Assembly (NCBI GenBank): GCA_026119855.1
Contig: JAOWBW010002204.1
Location: 1-64,000 of the forward strand
Origin: Campanula takesimana
Taxonomy: Eukaryota > Streptophyta > Magnoliopsida > Asterales > Campanulaceae
DNA length: 64,000 nucleotides
Direction of reading: 5' to 3'
The notes under the pieces are model-generated. The model made no database searches and had not been told where the DNA came from. It was given only the letters and a program-made list of their open reading frames with translations. Of the stretch, positions 33,223-45,420 are shown piece after piece. Both the position numbers and the translations under genes were made by a program. The stretch's first letter is position 1, and each line of letters opens with the position of its first letter.

Positions 33223-34981
33223 GTAAAGTGTTTGCAAACTTCTTTTTAGAAGCTTCGAGGACACTTTTGTGTGGGTCAAACTCCCGTCCCCCGTTTTCAT
33301 TAACTTTTGTGTTTATTTTGTGTGTGCTGTGTTTCTGTTTGAATCTTCTGGAGGTGAAACTGTTATGAAAATGCAATAAACTGGGGCTTGATGATCAGAA
33401 GTTGAAAAACTGCAAAAAAATAATTGCCAGGATGCTATAGCCATACGGCTATGTTGGGCAGGGAACATAATGTTTCAAAATATAACAATTTTGTGCAGGG
33501 CAGAAACATTCTGTGTCCCTTTTGCTTCTGCTTATCCAGGTTTCAAATTTACAGATTTGTTTGTGCACATTACCTTCTTCTTTTTTAGCCAAAACTTGGT
33601 TTTTAAAGCTTGGTTATGCACAAGTCTTTTTTGACATAAAATTGGGTTTTTAAGGCCTCCTTGTGCATAACCCCTTTTGTAAAGATTTTGAATCATTTTG
33701 TTGTGCACAACTTGTTTTGCAAATGGTTTTCAAAAGGATTGTTTCTTGTGAAGTTTTGATTTTAAAGAATGTTTTTGGTTGTGCACAATTTGTTGTATGT
33801 ACAAGTTTTGGCTTTGTTTGTTCATATGATTCTTGCTTGATTGCTTGTGTAAATAGCTTATTCATGCTTGCTCATTTTTGTTGATTATGCTTATTCATGC
33901 TTGTTCATATGTTGATTATAAATTGCTCATGATGTTAAAACGAATTGAAAATTTCTATTTTAACTCAAAAGAAAACATAGAATGGCTTCACACTACGCGC
34001 ACTTGACCTTGCACGTTCCAAATTCCCTTTAAACCCGGGATGGATGCCAGATGCAGCTTGATTGGTGCTCTTGTGCCCTTCTAGTGCGTACGGGTCCATT
34101 CCACCTCCCCTTCCGAGCCGAGTCAACCACACTTGTCTGTGACACACAAATACCGAGACTTTGGTTGGTTTTTGGTCTAGCTCACGTTACCACGTCCCTA
34201 ATACGTGTCTAAAGTTAACCATGGCCAAGTTGGTGCCCGAGTCATGACTCCTTGTGAAAGCAAGTGTGACCATGGTCAACTTTGACTTGGTCCTTGGCTT
34301 ATGCGTTAATGTTGGCTATGATTGACCTAAGTCATGTATTATGGATAGGGTGACACCGTGTTGTCGAGCCCTAATGAATGGTTCATACTAATCATCCTTA
34401 AGCCCACGGATAAAATTCGAGATCCCTCACCAAAGATGAGGTTACGCCGGAAGTCCCTTAAGTCCCTAAGACGAATCTCGATCTTAACCGGGGCTTAATC
34501 ATGATTGGAATGGCTAACGCATTAGGAATCATGCGATGCACTAGACCTAGGTTCGTTTCTTTTTGTCGGTGGAAGCCGCTTGCCCTATAGGACCCTCGCC
34601 CGGGACAGTCCATCCTTGGGGGTGTGCAAGGCAGGTGAAAAACGAGGGGTCTATAGGCGTAGTGATGGCCTCCACTGATCCAGGATGTAGAATAGTTGCG
34701 AAAAAGAAGAGAAATCTTTTCCAACCAATTAGGAATAAGACGTGTTTTAAGTAAACATGAACAATAAATGTTAAGCCTTTGAACTGTGCACTATCGTTTG
34801 TTCGTGTGGCAAGACCGCCTAATAATGATCAAAAGAATAAACAAAAATTCGTTTTCTGAAAACCAAAATTGTTAAATTCATCCAAAATGCATGGCTTGGG
34901 CTTCCCCCCACCCAAGGGTCAAACTTGTTTTCTTCTTTGAGTCAATGTCTCGTTTGTGTTGAGTTCCACCTTACTCAAAGC
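33223..34981 (+). other. Leader of element B
   Basis: Non-coding. AGCCATACGGCT (33439-33450) is in the position of the palindrome of element A's leader. The uninterrupted site corresponding to the copia-1 insertion in A lies near 34405. No long ORF. Confidence 0.65.
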
Positions 34982-35852
34982 ATGGCTTTTCGAAAATCCA
35001 TTCCAGGGTGCCCTTACGGCTTGTCGGTCCTTTGTGCCATAGGAGGTAATGGAATCCCGCTTCGAAGGCATCGAAAGGGTTGTAGATGCTCTACAACAAA
35101 TGGTGAGGAGACTGGAATACGACCAGGGTCGTCTATTGGGGATTGTTGCTAGGATGTAAGAGAAGCAAGCTCCAGATTTGGAAGAAGGAATCCAAAAGAT
35201 GTGGGTTAAGATGGTGCATCCATGTCTTCGTGAGCTTTTGAAAGACCGTGAGAATGATTGGCACCAAGAGAGGAAAAGCGTAGGAGATGAAATGAGCTCG
35301 CAAAGCCGTATCCAGCAAGAAGACATGAAAAATGTCTAGGCCTGCATGCACACGGTGGTGGATGCAATCCTAGACATCAGGGCATACCTCAGAAATCACC
35401 CTGACCTTAAAAATCCCCCTGTTTAGCTCGTCTCAAACAACCCTTCCTTCGTCGTTCCCGTCAATGCCCAAATGACCCCGGGACGCCAGGGAAGTCTACC
35501 TCCCCAAAACCAAACCCCAAACGGAGGCTTGCCATAAAAAAACAGCCGACTTCGTCCCATAGCTCCCAAACCCTCTCACCGCTAAAGGGCCGCCCCCTAT
35601 CGCCTCTTTCGCGAGTTGGGAACCCAAAGAGCCTTGCTACTTGATCAATTACTCAAGGAGGGAAAGATCACATTGCTCGACCCGAGCGTAATCTCAACAG
35701 AACACCCCAATCAACGGTCCGATGAGACCCTATTTTGCCGCTACCATCAAAGGGTAGGACATTCCACCGGGGCCTGTGATGCCTTGAAAGACAAAATCCA
35801 AGCGCTCATCGACGAAGGTGTCATCACCAAGCAAGGATATAAATGGGTTTGA
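34982..35852 (+). pseudogene. gag: Broken Tat-type gag of element B
   Basis: Several short frames. The last one (to 35852) ends with LFCRYHQRVGHSTGAC and the helix DALKDKIQALIDEG, the zinc-knuckle-like end of Tat/Ogre gags. An upstream hydrophilic helix-rich stretch (about 35210-35336) resembles the first ORF of element C's gag in character. Stops and frameshifts separate the parts. Confidence 0.6.
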
Positions 35853-36010
35853 GGTGGAAATGTAAGGAGGTGGAACAAGAAAAGAAAGAATTGTTAGGAG
35901 TGTCTTAGTGTCTAGGTTCTAGAGGGTCCCCAAAGTCCGTTGTGGACATAGTCTTTTGTCTTTTTTTGCTTTCCCAAAAGGCCCTGCAAGGAAAGATTAT
36001 GTAAAAAGCC
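35853..36010 (+). other. End of element B against element C
   Basis: No gene. The last five bases are AAGCC. The bases after element C are GAGCC (61504-61508), a possible TSD with one transition. Confidence 0.4.
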
Positions 36011-36971
36011 TGTTTGCGCGCGAGGTTTTTGCTTCGATGGCACGCTTTCGACCTTCGATTCACCTTCTTGTTGATTGAGAGTCGCCACCATGTTATTGTC
36101 GGAACACGGACCGAGATGTATGGATTCGGGGGTTAAGTTATGAATTGGGAAGGTCAAGGAGGACCCAATTCACCCAATCTAGGATTGGTCTTGCTAAGAA
36201 ATCATCATCATCGTTTCAAAATCATGCATTCGTGTACCAAAAGATAAAAATAAACAAATAAATAATGACTTATTTATTTGGGATGTCGGATCATGTGCTT
36301 CGAGACCATCTCCATGGGTTGGAGAGGCTCTAGGCTGATCCTTTAATAGAATCACACTACTTCAAATACAAAGAAGGAGATGAGAAGATAGAAAAGCAAA
36401 GATTTACCTAAGCGTTTTCTTCAAGAATCCTATGGATGGCCTTGACTAAAGGCCTTAATCCTCCAAATTTCGTGGGTATCAGAGAGGGGCTGATTAGAAG
36501 AACTTCTTTGGTCAGATTTTGAGTGGTTATTTGGTGAATATAGAGTCTACCCTTTTTCTTGTTCAAGAACCTTATATTTATAGGAGATTTTGACCTAGGG
36601 TTTTGGCCAAGAAGGTAAGTTGAAGTGGGAATCAATGAGTTGATCTCCACAGAGGTACTTTTGGACTCTAGGATCGGCTATTAGGTTTTCCCGGATTGCA
36701 TGAGTGTTTGCCAAAAAAAGGGGTTAAGATCAACATGGAAACTGACCAAAAACCCGACTGTCGAGGGGGATACCTCGTACGAGACATCAATGTCTCGTAC
36801 GAGGCATCTAAGTGCTGCAATCACTTATTTTCCCGCTGCGATAGTTTTAATGTTCAGTTTGGCCCCTAACTAACGGAGTCAAACAGAAACTTAACGAAAC
36901 ATGTCCAACTTAGCGAGTTTTACACAGAAGTAGTGTGATTATAAATGAATGTCCAAAATGGGGTGTCTACA
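36011..36971 (-). repeat. 3' LTR of element C (left copy)
   Basis: 961 bp; matches 60537-61503 with small indels. TATAAATA on the minus strand is at 36582-36575. The paired palindrome lies about 190 bp upstream of that TATA box. A 14-bp insertion near 36083 relative to the right copy creates TGGCGACTCT, resembling the start of the PBS. Confidence 0.85.
36774..36803. repeat. Paired CTCGTACGAG palindrome, left LTR of element C
   Basis: Perfect copies at 36774-36783 and 36794-36803, starts 20 bp apart. In U3, upstream of the LTR TATA box. Confidence 0.8.
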
Positions 36972-37059
36972 GAGCCCCTCGGCAACGATACTTATGGATG
37001 AAGTACCATCGTCGATAGAAAAGACACCATTTTGAACTAGGGTATGGTCATGCTAAAAA

Positions 37060-37105
37060 GCTGCCTACATATTCTTTGGAAGGAAATCAGACCAAACGTA
37101 GTTCG
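37060..37105 (-). other. Putative structured RNA element, element C 3' copy
   Basis: On the minus strand CTACG (37101-37097) precedes a conserved GGTCTGAT bulge, a weak upper stem and TGTAGGCAGC. The basal pair includes one G-T. It is the most diverged of the five copies. Confidence 0.4.
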
Positions 37106-38185
37106 ACTCCGAAAATACGCAAAAACTGAGGTTTAAGGTATTTTGAAAATCATTTTTTGAAAGCAAAACTTGCGATAAGTAAAGCTCAGAATTTAGAGAG
37201 TACCCATACTGAGGAATCAATAGCCTTGACCCAATTCTGAATATTCTCCTTTTTGCCGATGACGAACCATCTCCAATTGCAATCCATACTGAGGAAATAA
37301 ATCTCTTTGACTCCAATTCTGAACATGCCCTATTGTTGATGACGAACCGCCTTCAATTTTGGAGACGCCAGTTGCCTGGACCTTGCTTCTCCTTCCCAAC
37401 GAGTTTGTCCCTTACGTTGGAAAATGTGAATCCTATGTTATTAACGTACGTCTTGATAACAATTATCGGACTCTGGGTTTAGAGACGCCAATTACTCGGA
37501 CCTCGCTTCTCCTTTCAACTTGACTGCCTTTCCGTTGAAAATGTGAGTCCTATGCCATTAACTTACGTCTTGATGACAATTATGGGACTCTAAATGGTGG
37601 GATCCTATATTGTTAACTTACGTCTTGACAACAGTCGTGAGATACCCGGATGTGGAGACGCCAATTACTCGGACCTTGCTTCTCCTTCTGACGCGACTGC
37701 CTTTCCGCCAGAAAAGTGAATCCTATGCCATTAACTTACGTCTTGATGACAATTATGGGACTCCAAATGGTGGGATCCTGTGTTGTTAACTTACGTCTTG
37801 ACAACAGTCGTGGGATACCCGGTTGTAAATCCTGTGCCATTAGCTTACACCTTGATGACAGTCATGGGATAACTGATTGCAAATCCTGTGCCATTAGCTT
37901 ACACCTTGATGACTGTCGTGGGATTTAGAGTTTGCTGATGCAGATTCTTGTTGCTCACCCATGACCTTGGATGCGCGGTGAGGATAAATTCGTACTGAGA
38001 AACAACTTTGCTTGTTCCAATTCTGAAAATATCCATTTGTTGACGACTCAATGTTCCATCTTGGACCGGGTTCAGATTCGACCTCTTGGTCTAAAGCAGG
38101 GCTTTTTCTGACCTTTCTGTTAAAAGCAGGGCTTTTCTGGAATTTCTCAAGAAAACATGGTTTTCTGAGATTTTTCTGGAGATCT

Positions 38186-38215
38186 CTCGTACGAGGGAAT
38201 GATGTCTCATACGAG
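38186..38215. repeat. Paired CTCGTACGAG palindrome upstream of the plant mobile domain gene
   Basis: CTCGTACGAG at 38186-38195 and CTCATACGAG at 38206-38215, starts 20 bp apart. It ends 160 bp before the ATG at 38375. Confidence 0.75.
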
Positions 38216-38374
38216 ACTTTTATTTTTTTTGCGCAGAATAGAGGCATTTCAGGCGCTGGAAGTGATTTTCAAATCACTTTTCCTACTCCATTCTCGGGAG
38301 CTTCGACCCTAGGCGATTTTCTCACTCAAAAATCTCCAATTTCTCCAAGTTTTGGTGATTCCCGACCCTTGCAA

Positions 38375-40072
38375 ATGGCCGGTGCACATCATTCGCATAA
38401 GGAACACCTCTTCGGTAGACATATGAAGGGTAAAGTGTGGGTGACTGATGATTTGTGCCCGTTCCTGGAGGACCACGTCTCTCACGCCGTTCGGACTAGG
38501 AGGGTAAGGATCTTTCCATGTCAATTTCGCTGTTGCATGTCTCAATTTAGTGTTCTAGCGATTCGACTTTTGTCAATTTTCGCCTAGAATTACCGCTGCT
38601 AGGGTTTATCATGCATGGCTGATCTTTTGATAGAATTTCACCCTTGTTGGTGCTGAAAATAGTTGTAGTATGGTAGTACATGATTTTGACTGTCGTTTCA
38701 GGCGATTCTGCGACTTTTCGGGTAAAATGCTTAAATTAGGATTTTACCGATTTTCTGACATTTATCTCTTTTTCCTTTGTTGGTTGCATTCATTCAGGGT
38801 GATCAATAACTGTAGAGGCGGCGTGCGAGCGGTCGCTGAGAGGTGGGCAACTCTCAATGGTAAGATGAAGGAGGAGATTGAGAACCTCGGATTGAAACCC
38901 TTCTTTGACGGCCTTGTCGGTGAGAGGAGAATGTGCACTTGCTCCAGGCCATCCAGGAGCGCTGGTGGGATAGCACTCACACCATGCATATGCGGTGGGG
39001 GGAGGTCACCATGACCCCTACTGACTTCCATGCCATTACCGGACTTGCTATCGTCGGCGAACTGCTTGAGGTAGATGCGGACTTTACTCCTAGCAGGGAC
39101 GATATAATGCATTTTCTGGGATTCTCTTTGCGTACCCTACGTAAGGGTGTCCCTCTGAAGGCTTTTAGGGAGAGGGTGGATACTTATGTCACCCTTAATG
39201 CTGGTCAGATGCATCTCACTGGTACCCGCATTGCAGCTGTCCGTGGCTTTCTATGGTGGGCCTTTTCTGAGACGCTCTTTGCTAATCATGCGTCGACTGC
39301 CCTTTTTACTCTGCTTAGCTGCCTGAGGGACATGCAGCATGTCACTGATGCTAGCTGGGGTTATGCTGGTTTGGCCCATTTATATGTGGCTATGGATGAG
39401 AGTTCGCGGGATAGGGCGAACGCTGGCTTGGGCGGCTACAGTCATGCCTGGGAGGTATAATACTCATCTTCTTCTGTATTCCTCCTTTATTTCATCCCCA
39501 GTTTATTTTGATAGCATTCCTCATTTGAGCTATTGTGTATTGACCTCTTTTATGCTTCTCCCATTTTGCAGGCTTAGGGATACGCCATGTTTGGTCTCTT
39601 TACTTTCAATCTTCGAGACAATACTGTTATGTTTCCCGATACTCTGAGGTGGCAATGGGATAACAGGGATACCCGTGATGAGCAGGCCGAGGGGGCTGAT
39701 ATGACGGTGGAGCGCATGAGGCTATATTTTGACAGGTGGGAGGCCGTCCCAGAGTCCGCTGTTGCCTTCTTCCCATGGCGGAGCTTGGGCATTGACCATA
39801 TTTATGGGTTTGCCGGTATGAGGCTGTTGATGATTGGCCTTAGAGGTGGATGCTTCTATTTAGGAGAGAGAGTCTCTCGCCAGCAGGGTGGTGGCAGACT
39901 CGACGTCATCGTCCCTCTGGATCCGCCGACCCATACGCTTAATTCTTATGCCATTGCGGAGGACGAGAGAGGGGAACTCATTATTGGTCAGGATGCCTTT
40001 GACCTTATGTCCTTGGAGGATGATTACCAGGACTTCCTTGCTCGTCTCATGCCCCAACTGATTATAGAGGGT
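38375..40072 (+). pseudogene. Plant mobile domain (PMD)-like gene, 5' part, antisense in element C
   Basis: Exon 1 at 38375-38503 starts Met-Ala-Gly and ends at a GTAAGG donor. A T-rich intron ends near 38797. The following coding part has a one-base frameshift near 38925, then reads as a PMD core: QERWWDSTHTMHMRWGEV with MTPTDFHAITGLAI, matching the ERW...THTFHLP.GEMTPTLQDV pattern of PMD proteins. A second intron (about 39455-39577, GT...AG) separates it from a part with Phe/Trp-rich motifs that runs to 40072, where copia-2 inserted. PMD proteins occur in host genes and in transposons; their function in retroelements is not established. Exon limits are inferred. Confidence 0.6.
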
Positions 40073-41755
40073 TGTTGGTCCCTAAAGGGGCAACAAGGGT
40101 GTGAAAATCGCTAGAGGGGGGGGGGTGAATACGTTTTAAATTCTTTTCAAACCCTTTTGCAATTCAATGGCAGATGCGCACAACTCTTATTTTGGCTAAG
40201 TATAGCGCGCAGCAAGAGTGTGAAATGCACAGCGGAAATTTACAGCAGCTCTGGGCAGGGTATACTGCGCAGAGATAAAAACGCACGCGCTAAGTATGAG
40301 GCTAAAGAGTGGCGCAAAATGGGATTCTAAGGCGAATGAGCAATAACGATCACATCATCAAAAGTGGCAATCTGAAAGATCAAACAAAGCAGTTCATAAA
40401 AAGTTAAGCAGAGAATATACAATAAGTAAAATGAACACGCTATTTGGAGAGGTTCGATCGATGAAAGATCTACATCCTCTACCAAGATGGTTAGTCTTGG
40501 ATTTCTAATGGAGATCTTATTATATGAGAGAGTATTACAAATTACAACATTTGAGCTCAATACTAACTCAAGATCTATTATCTATGAAGAACAAATCCTA
40601 GACTAAACCGGTGTATCTCAAGAAGTTAGATCAAAATGATCAAAGCTTCAAGAGGTGTGTGTGTGACAGAAATTCTGGGCTCTATGAATATGAAAGATGA
40701 AGAGCACCAAGAATTCTGGTGATATAGGCTTTGTGATATGAGCAGGAGTTTTGAAGGTTTGAAGATCTTGAAGCTGTTCTAAAGAATCTGGAAAAACTAA
40801 GCAGCAGACTTCAGATCTTCATGTTTCTCAATGAAGCATGAAACTCGAGCTTTGAAGCATAATGGCCAACAAAGGGATCTTGATCAACGAAGATGATCAG
40901 GGCCGATGAAAGGGGCTGAATCAAAAGGCAGCTTCAAAGGCAGCTTGGAAATGAAGATGAGCAGGCTATTTATAGCTGAGAGCTTGAATATAGCCGTTGG
41001 AGCTCAGAGCAAGGACAATGAGCTGGCACAACATGATTGGTGCGCAGGTGTCCTTTATAGCCGTTGGGGCTCTGATCAAAGATGATGACCTGGCACAATA
41101 TGATTGGTGCGCAGGTAATTTAGAGCCGTTGGAGACTGAGCATGAAGACCAAATTCAAAAGCTTCTTCTAGAAGGTTGACAGCTGTCTTCACTTGAGATA
41201 TTATGTTTGAGCGCATCTCCACCGTTGGCTATGCTGAGTGTGCAGGATTTGTCGTTTGTGCACACCTCAGCTTTTTAATAAGCGTGCATCTTCTAAGCGC
41301 TTTTCCAAACTTTCTAGAAAGTGAGATCAGGAGATGAGGAACTTGACCAAGGTTGTGTCCGCGCACAAAAGACATGCGCATTGCCGGCGCGCATGGATTC
41401 AGCGCATGAGCAGCATGCGCACCATGCTTGGTCACAAAAAGATCTTTGGAGTTTTAGGAAATAAGATCTTAAAAAACTGAGCAGGGGTCAAGGGCTGCGC
41501 AAGATATCTATGCGCAGTGGCGACCTGCGCAGAGAACATCCTGCGCAGTGAAGTGAATCCTGCTTAGGAAATCTTCGATTCTTTAAAGCTTCAAGTCCTA
41601 TCATCTAAGCCTATACTATAAAAAGGACTTTGCTAAAAATTGAAGTTATAAACTTCTTTACATGAGGTCCTAAAGTCCATAAAAAATACTCATAGGTGAT
41701 GGTATCAATCAATTCTAACAAATGTAGGAGGGTTAAGTGATAAGCATACCCAACA
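40073..41755 (-). repeat. 3' LTR of copia-2 (left copy)
   Basis: 1683 bp. TATAAATA on the minus strand at 40974-40967. A local direct duplication of about 65 bp lies at 40990-41140 (phrases TATAGCCGTTGG and GATTGGTGCGCAGGT twice). Many TGCGCA words, with a cluster at 41490-41565. Confidence 0.9.
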
Positions 41756-42286
41756 ATCTCCCCCTAAATGATTGATGCCATTACCTACTATAGCAAAGGC
41801 AATTCATTGTACTTGATAATAACATGTCCATAAAAATGTGAATGGTAAATCATGCCTCAAGTCAATGCACACACTAGCCAGTGCTATAGATTTCTAATCT
41901 ATCCAAAGATTAAAAACTTACAAGATAGGAAAGATAGAAATGTCATTCAGAGCATACAAATAATGTGAGATGAAGTTTTAAGTATGCGTTTAAACTGAAT
42001 GTTTAAACATCATGCGTAGAAAACATGAGCAGTAAAGATTATGCGCATGAGTTTAAGTAATAATGCATTCAATGTTCCACAAACGAATGGTTTGAATTGA
42101 ACAAGGTTTTTGTGAAAGCTTTATGATGCATTCTTCTCATTAAAACTTTGAAGGATTGACTGTTACAGATTACAAGTTTTAAAAAGGAAAATCAAAAGAG
42201 GGGTGCGCATAAAACAAAAGCGCACGAAATGAAAGCGCATAAAACATACTGCGCAAAAAGTCAAAAAAAATTACTTACAAGGAAAT
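41756..42286 (-). other. Polypurine tract and 3' untranslated region of copia-2
   Basis: The minus strand reads CATTTAGGGGGAGAT directly before the LTR. The rest is AT-rich with several GCGCA words near 42203-42255. No ORF. Confidence 0.8.
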
Positions 42287-44410
42287 CTAATCTATGTTGA
42301 TCCGTTGCAGGGCTTCGCGCATCTCATTCTGAAGACCGTTGAATTTGTTCATGAGTTCCACCTTTAAATTTTGAAATTTGTCCTGGAACTCCACAGCTTT
42401 TCCAACATAAATGTTCATTCCTCTGCGCATATCAGCGTTGTCATCCACTAGCTCTCTGAACCTTGCTCTGCTGTCCGTCAGGATGGCAGTTTGCGTAGCT
42501 TCTAATCTTGAGTCAGTATGGAGGCGCTGAGTGTTGACGCTTGCCTGAATGTCTAACATTGCGTAGTCCAATTTGTCGTTGAACGCCACGGAAAAATCTG
42601 TCATGGACTTAGCAATGCTTCGACGCACTTCTTCAATATTATGCGCAGAGCCTCCTTGTTCAATCTTCTCTATCTGAGCCACCATCTGCGCTTGAAGGTC
42701 ATCAAATCCTCTATGTAACCCATCTGCAAGGGTTTTCTTGAGCTTTTTCAGAATGTCCCTGAGTCCACCATCAAACGCTCCAAAGGTGCACACATTTTTG
42801 AGTTGTGCGCTGACATTTTCAAGCTGAGCGCTGATGGATTTCAGGGAGTCCAGGATAAGATGTTCCAAAGTGATAGGAACTTTTTCTTGCGCAGGCTCAG
42901 ATGGACTTGCCTTTGCTTTAGCACTCTCCGTGCTTTCCTTTGCCTTTGCTTCTTCTTTGGCAGCTTTCTCCCCCTTAATGGTATCAATCTCCAAACGCTG
43001 CATATCAAGACGATATAATAAAGCAGTTTGAGCAGTAAGGAGTTGATTAAGCTGCAGCTGCGTAGCGACTTGATTCGCTTGAACAGAATGCAAGCTCTGC
43101 ACGATCTGGCGCAGCTCAGCTGAAGAGGTAGGAGAGTCTCAGGGGCTGAAGATGGAGGTTGAACAGGAGAAGAATCACTGCTGTCGGTGGCTGCGGAACT
43201 AGTTCGGCGCTTCTTCATTCCTTTAGCGCTGCTGCGCACCTTTTGCTTGAGACGAGAAGAGGTATGTGCGATATCAGCACTGGGGATGGCTTCTTGAGAG
43301 GCTTTGTGCATTTGCTCCCCCTCAACAGTATCATCATCTGAATCACCACGGAAAGCAGCCTTGCGCTTCTTAGTGGTTGGCTTTGAGGGAGCAGGAGCTG
43401 GAATGATGGTAGGATCAGCCTCTTTGATAGAAATCCCTTTGGTGGATTGAACCAAAGGAATATCCTTGAGCTTTTTGCTACTGAGCGGAGCAATGCCCTT
43501 CCCCTTGCGATTGTACGCTTCTTCTGCGGTCTCTTGCGCAGCATCCGTTGAAGATCTTCCTGCACTCTTCTTGGATTTGACCACAGGAATTGGGCCTATC
43601 CAGGGTTCCTTGTTGGGAGCGGCATCAGACAGCCAGATTTCATAGTAATCGGCGTTGCCTATCTCACTGCGCAAATTCTGAAGGTGTACTCTAGAATAGT
43701 ACTTTGCGTCGCAAGACTGCTTCTTGATTGACTTTTCTTCAACAAAGGTGGCCAATTCACCATAAGTCAATAGGAGTTTGGTTAGCAGTCTGCAGTGAGT
43801 TCGGTACTTGGTCTTCCCTGCGTTCAGCTTCTTCTCATAGCTTGTCATCCCCTTCACAATCTCATTGAATATTATCTGCGGCCAGTCTAGTTGATCTTCG
43901 TTGAAGATGGCTGCGCAGTATTCCCACTGCTTAGAGATGAAATGTCCATTATTTCCATTCTTGCAGTTGAGGGAATCTCCAATTAGGGTGCACAGGTGAT
44001 ACATCACCTCACCAAATTCCTTTCTATTATACATTGGCCATTTCTTGTTGAGGGAAGGAATGCCAATGAGCTTCTGTGCAAGCGCATTTTGATGAGCCTC
44101 ATCATAGCTGACTGAAGAGCTATCAACATTGAAGTTTAGGAGGCTGCGAATGTGATTGGGGTGAACCACTACATCACTGCTCTGGACGGTGGCCATGATC
44201 ATGTCTGTTGTCTTGCCGTCAAGTTGCGCAGGAACAACTTTTGTTGTGCTGAAGAATTCATCTAACAGAGCAGGCACTATGAATGATTGCTCAAGAGTGA
44301 ATAATGGAAGAATGCCGGAGGTGCTGAGAAGATGAAGCAGATGACGACCAATCGCATCTAATGAGAGATCTGCCGAATAAGTTCCCAACCCAGAATGAAA
44401 TAAACATGTC
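42287..44410 (-). pseudogene. Copia-2 ORF2: SIRE-type extra ORF with coiled-coil C-terminus
   Basis: Open from at least 44388 to about 43130, then the frame changes and a second open part (43102-42287) continues to the end, so one frameshift lies near 43100-43130. The N-terminal ~230 residues match copia-1 ORF2. A middle Ser/Lys-rich segment has TTKKRKAAF, a possible nuclear signal. The C-terminal 270 residues are helical and coiled-coil-like (QLENVSAQLKNV, LQNEMREALQRI). No membrane segment is seen. TGCGCA words fall in more than one reading phase here, so they are not a protein repeat. Confidence 0.65.
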
Positions 44411-45097
44411 CTGCGTAAAACAATAGATAGAATTAGACAACCTATTGCTTATGGAGCTGTGCGCATTTGCAAGTAATGCAGATATACCTTGGCACAAGTT
44501 CCATGATAAACAAAAATATGCGCAGGAAGTAGAGGGTGCGCAAGGAAAATAAGAATGCATACGCAGAGGGATCGTGCGCACAGAAAATAAATACTTGTAA
44601 AGAAGTGTGCGCAGAGAAATAGATACACCTATATGCGCAGAAAGCTATGCGCAGGAAACTGTGCGCAGAGCACAAAGATGGGGTATGAAAAATAGACTAA
44701 ATAAAATAATAAAAAATATTTAAGAACATGAACACCCAAGAACACTGAAAAACAAAACTTGACAGAATTCAACAAAAAGTACATCGAAATGACGGCGAGA
44801 ACAGGACGAAGTCAACCATGTAAAAAGTATGGTCAACGACATTAAAACAAACCCAGAAATTCAGAAAAACGGTTCGACTGCTAAGGAAGTTACGAAGCTC
44901 AAAATTGACGAAAAACATATGTAACGACCATTGATCATGAAATGAACTACATGAAAGAATAGATCAGGCAAATACGAACACAACACAACGATCGATTTCA
45001 AAATGATCAGTAAATAAGGGAGAAATCGAAAAAGGGAGTCTTGAGACCTTCAAGAACAACAATGGCGGAAAAAATAAGGAGTTATAGTGAAACATAC
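44411..45097 (-). other. Predicted ORF2 intron of copia-2 with a TGCGCA array
   Basis: On the minus strand the donor is GTATGT after ATG and the acceptor is TTTTACGCAG before GAC, the same junction pattern as copia-1. Eight TGCGCA words are packed into 44458-44668. The phase into the main ORF does not fit in this copy. Confidence 0.5.
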
Positions 45098-45220
45098 CAT
45101 GTCTTTGACGGTGGGATGCCTTGATTGTCGTTCTACTTCTTCTTCTTGAGAGTTTCCAGAGTGCGAAGAAGAATCGGAGATGATGATTTCTGGTTGAGTT
45201 TTGGTTTTCTTAGGCGCCAT
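45098..45220 (-). CDS. Predicted first coding exon of copia-2 ORF2
   Basis: 41 codons on the minus strand starting Met-Ala-Pro-Lys-Lys, then Ser- and Glu-rich, ending at ATG before GTATGT. The basic start is shared with copia-1; the middle is longer here. Confidence 0.5.
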
Positions 45221-45420
45221 TGAAATGGTTTGAGAGAAGAAGATTTAGGTTGAAGATAAAGAACAGGAGATGAAAAAAAGAGAGTTTTGAGCAGAGGTTA
45301 GAAAGAGAGAGAATTTAGAGAGAAAATTTAGAGGGAAGAGAGAGGTAGAGAGAGAAACGGTTTAAGTAGGGAAGGAGATGTTAGGCGCACGATAGCTAAT
45401 AAAAGTTGAGAAAATGTGCA
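45221..45420 (-). promoter_or_regulatory. CT-rich leader and possible promoter of copia-2 ORF2
   Basis: On the minus strand the sequence is pyrimidine-rich with repeated TCTCTCTC, as in copia-1. A weak TATA-like TACTTAAA lies near 45370-45363. The conserved placement in two diverged elements is the main support. Confidence 0.4.

Larger units (their letters stand above)
31623..36010 (+). mobile_element. Tat-type Ty3-gypsy element B, 5' part only
   Basis: The LTR starts TGTAAGTACCCC and ends CCTTACA like element A, but the interiors differ clearly, so B is a related subfamily. 5' LTR, PBS, leader and a broken gag are present. It ends at the border of element C (36011). No pol or 3' LTR of B is recognisable beyond C. 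Confidence 0.7.
36972..38374 (-). other. 3' region of element C: PPT, hairpin and compound tandem repeats
   Basis: GAGCCCCTCGG (36972-36982) is the complement of a polypurine tract beside the LTR. About 37240-37925 is a compound tandem array: phrases around TTAACTTACGTCTTGATGAC and GGAGACGCCAATTACTCGG recur at roughly 60-190 bp. Repeats between pol and the 3' LTR are typical of Tat elements. No gene. Confidence 0.65.

Noticed and set aside
37894..38587. Overlapping ORFs on both strands in the 3' region of element C
   Set aside because: The plus-strand frame only partly covers exon 1 of the PMD gene and runs through non-coding sequence before it; the minus-strand frame has no domain.
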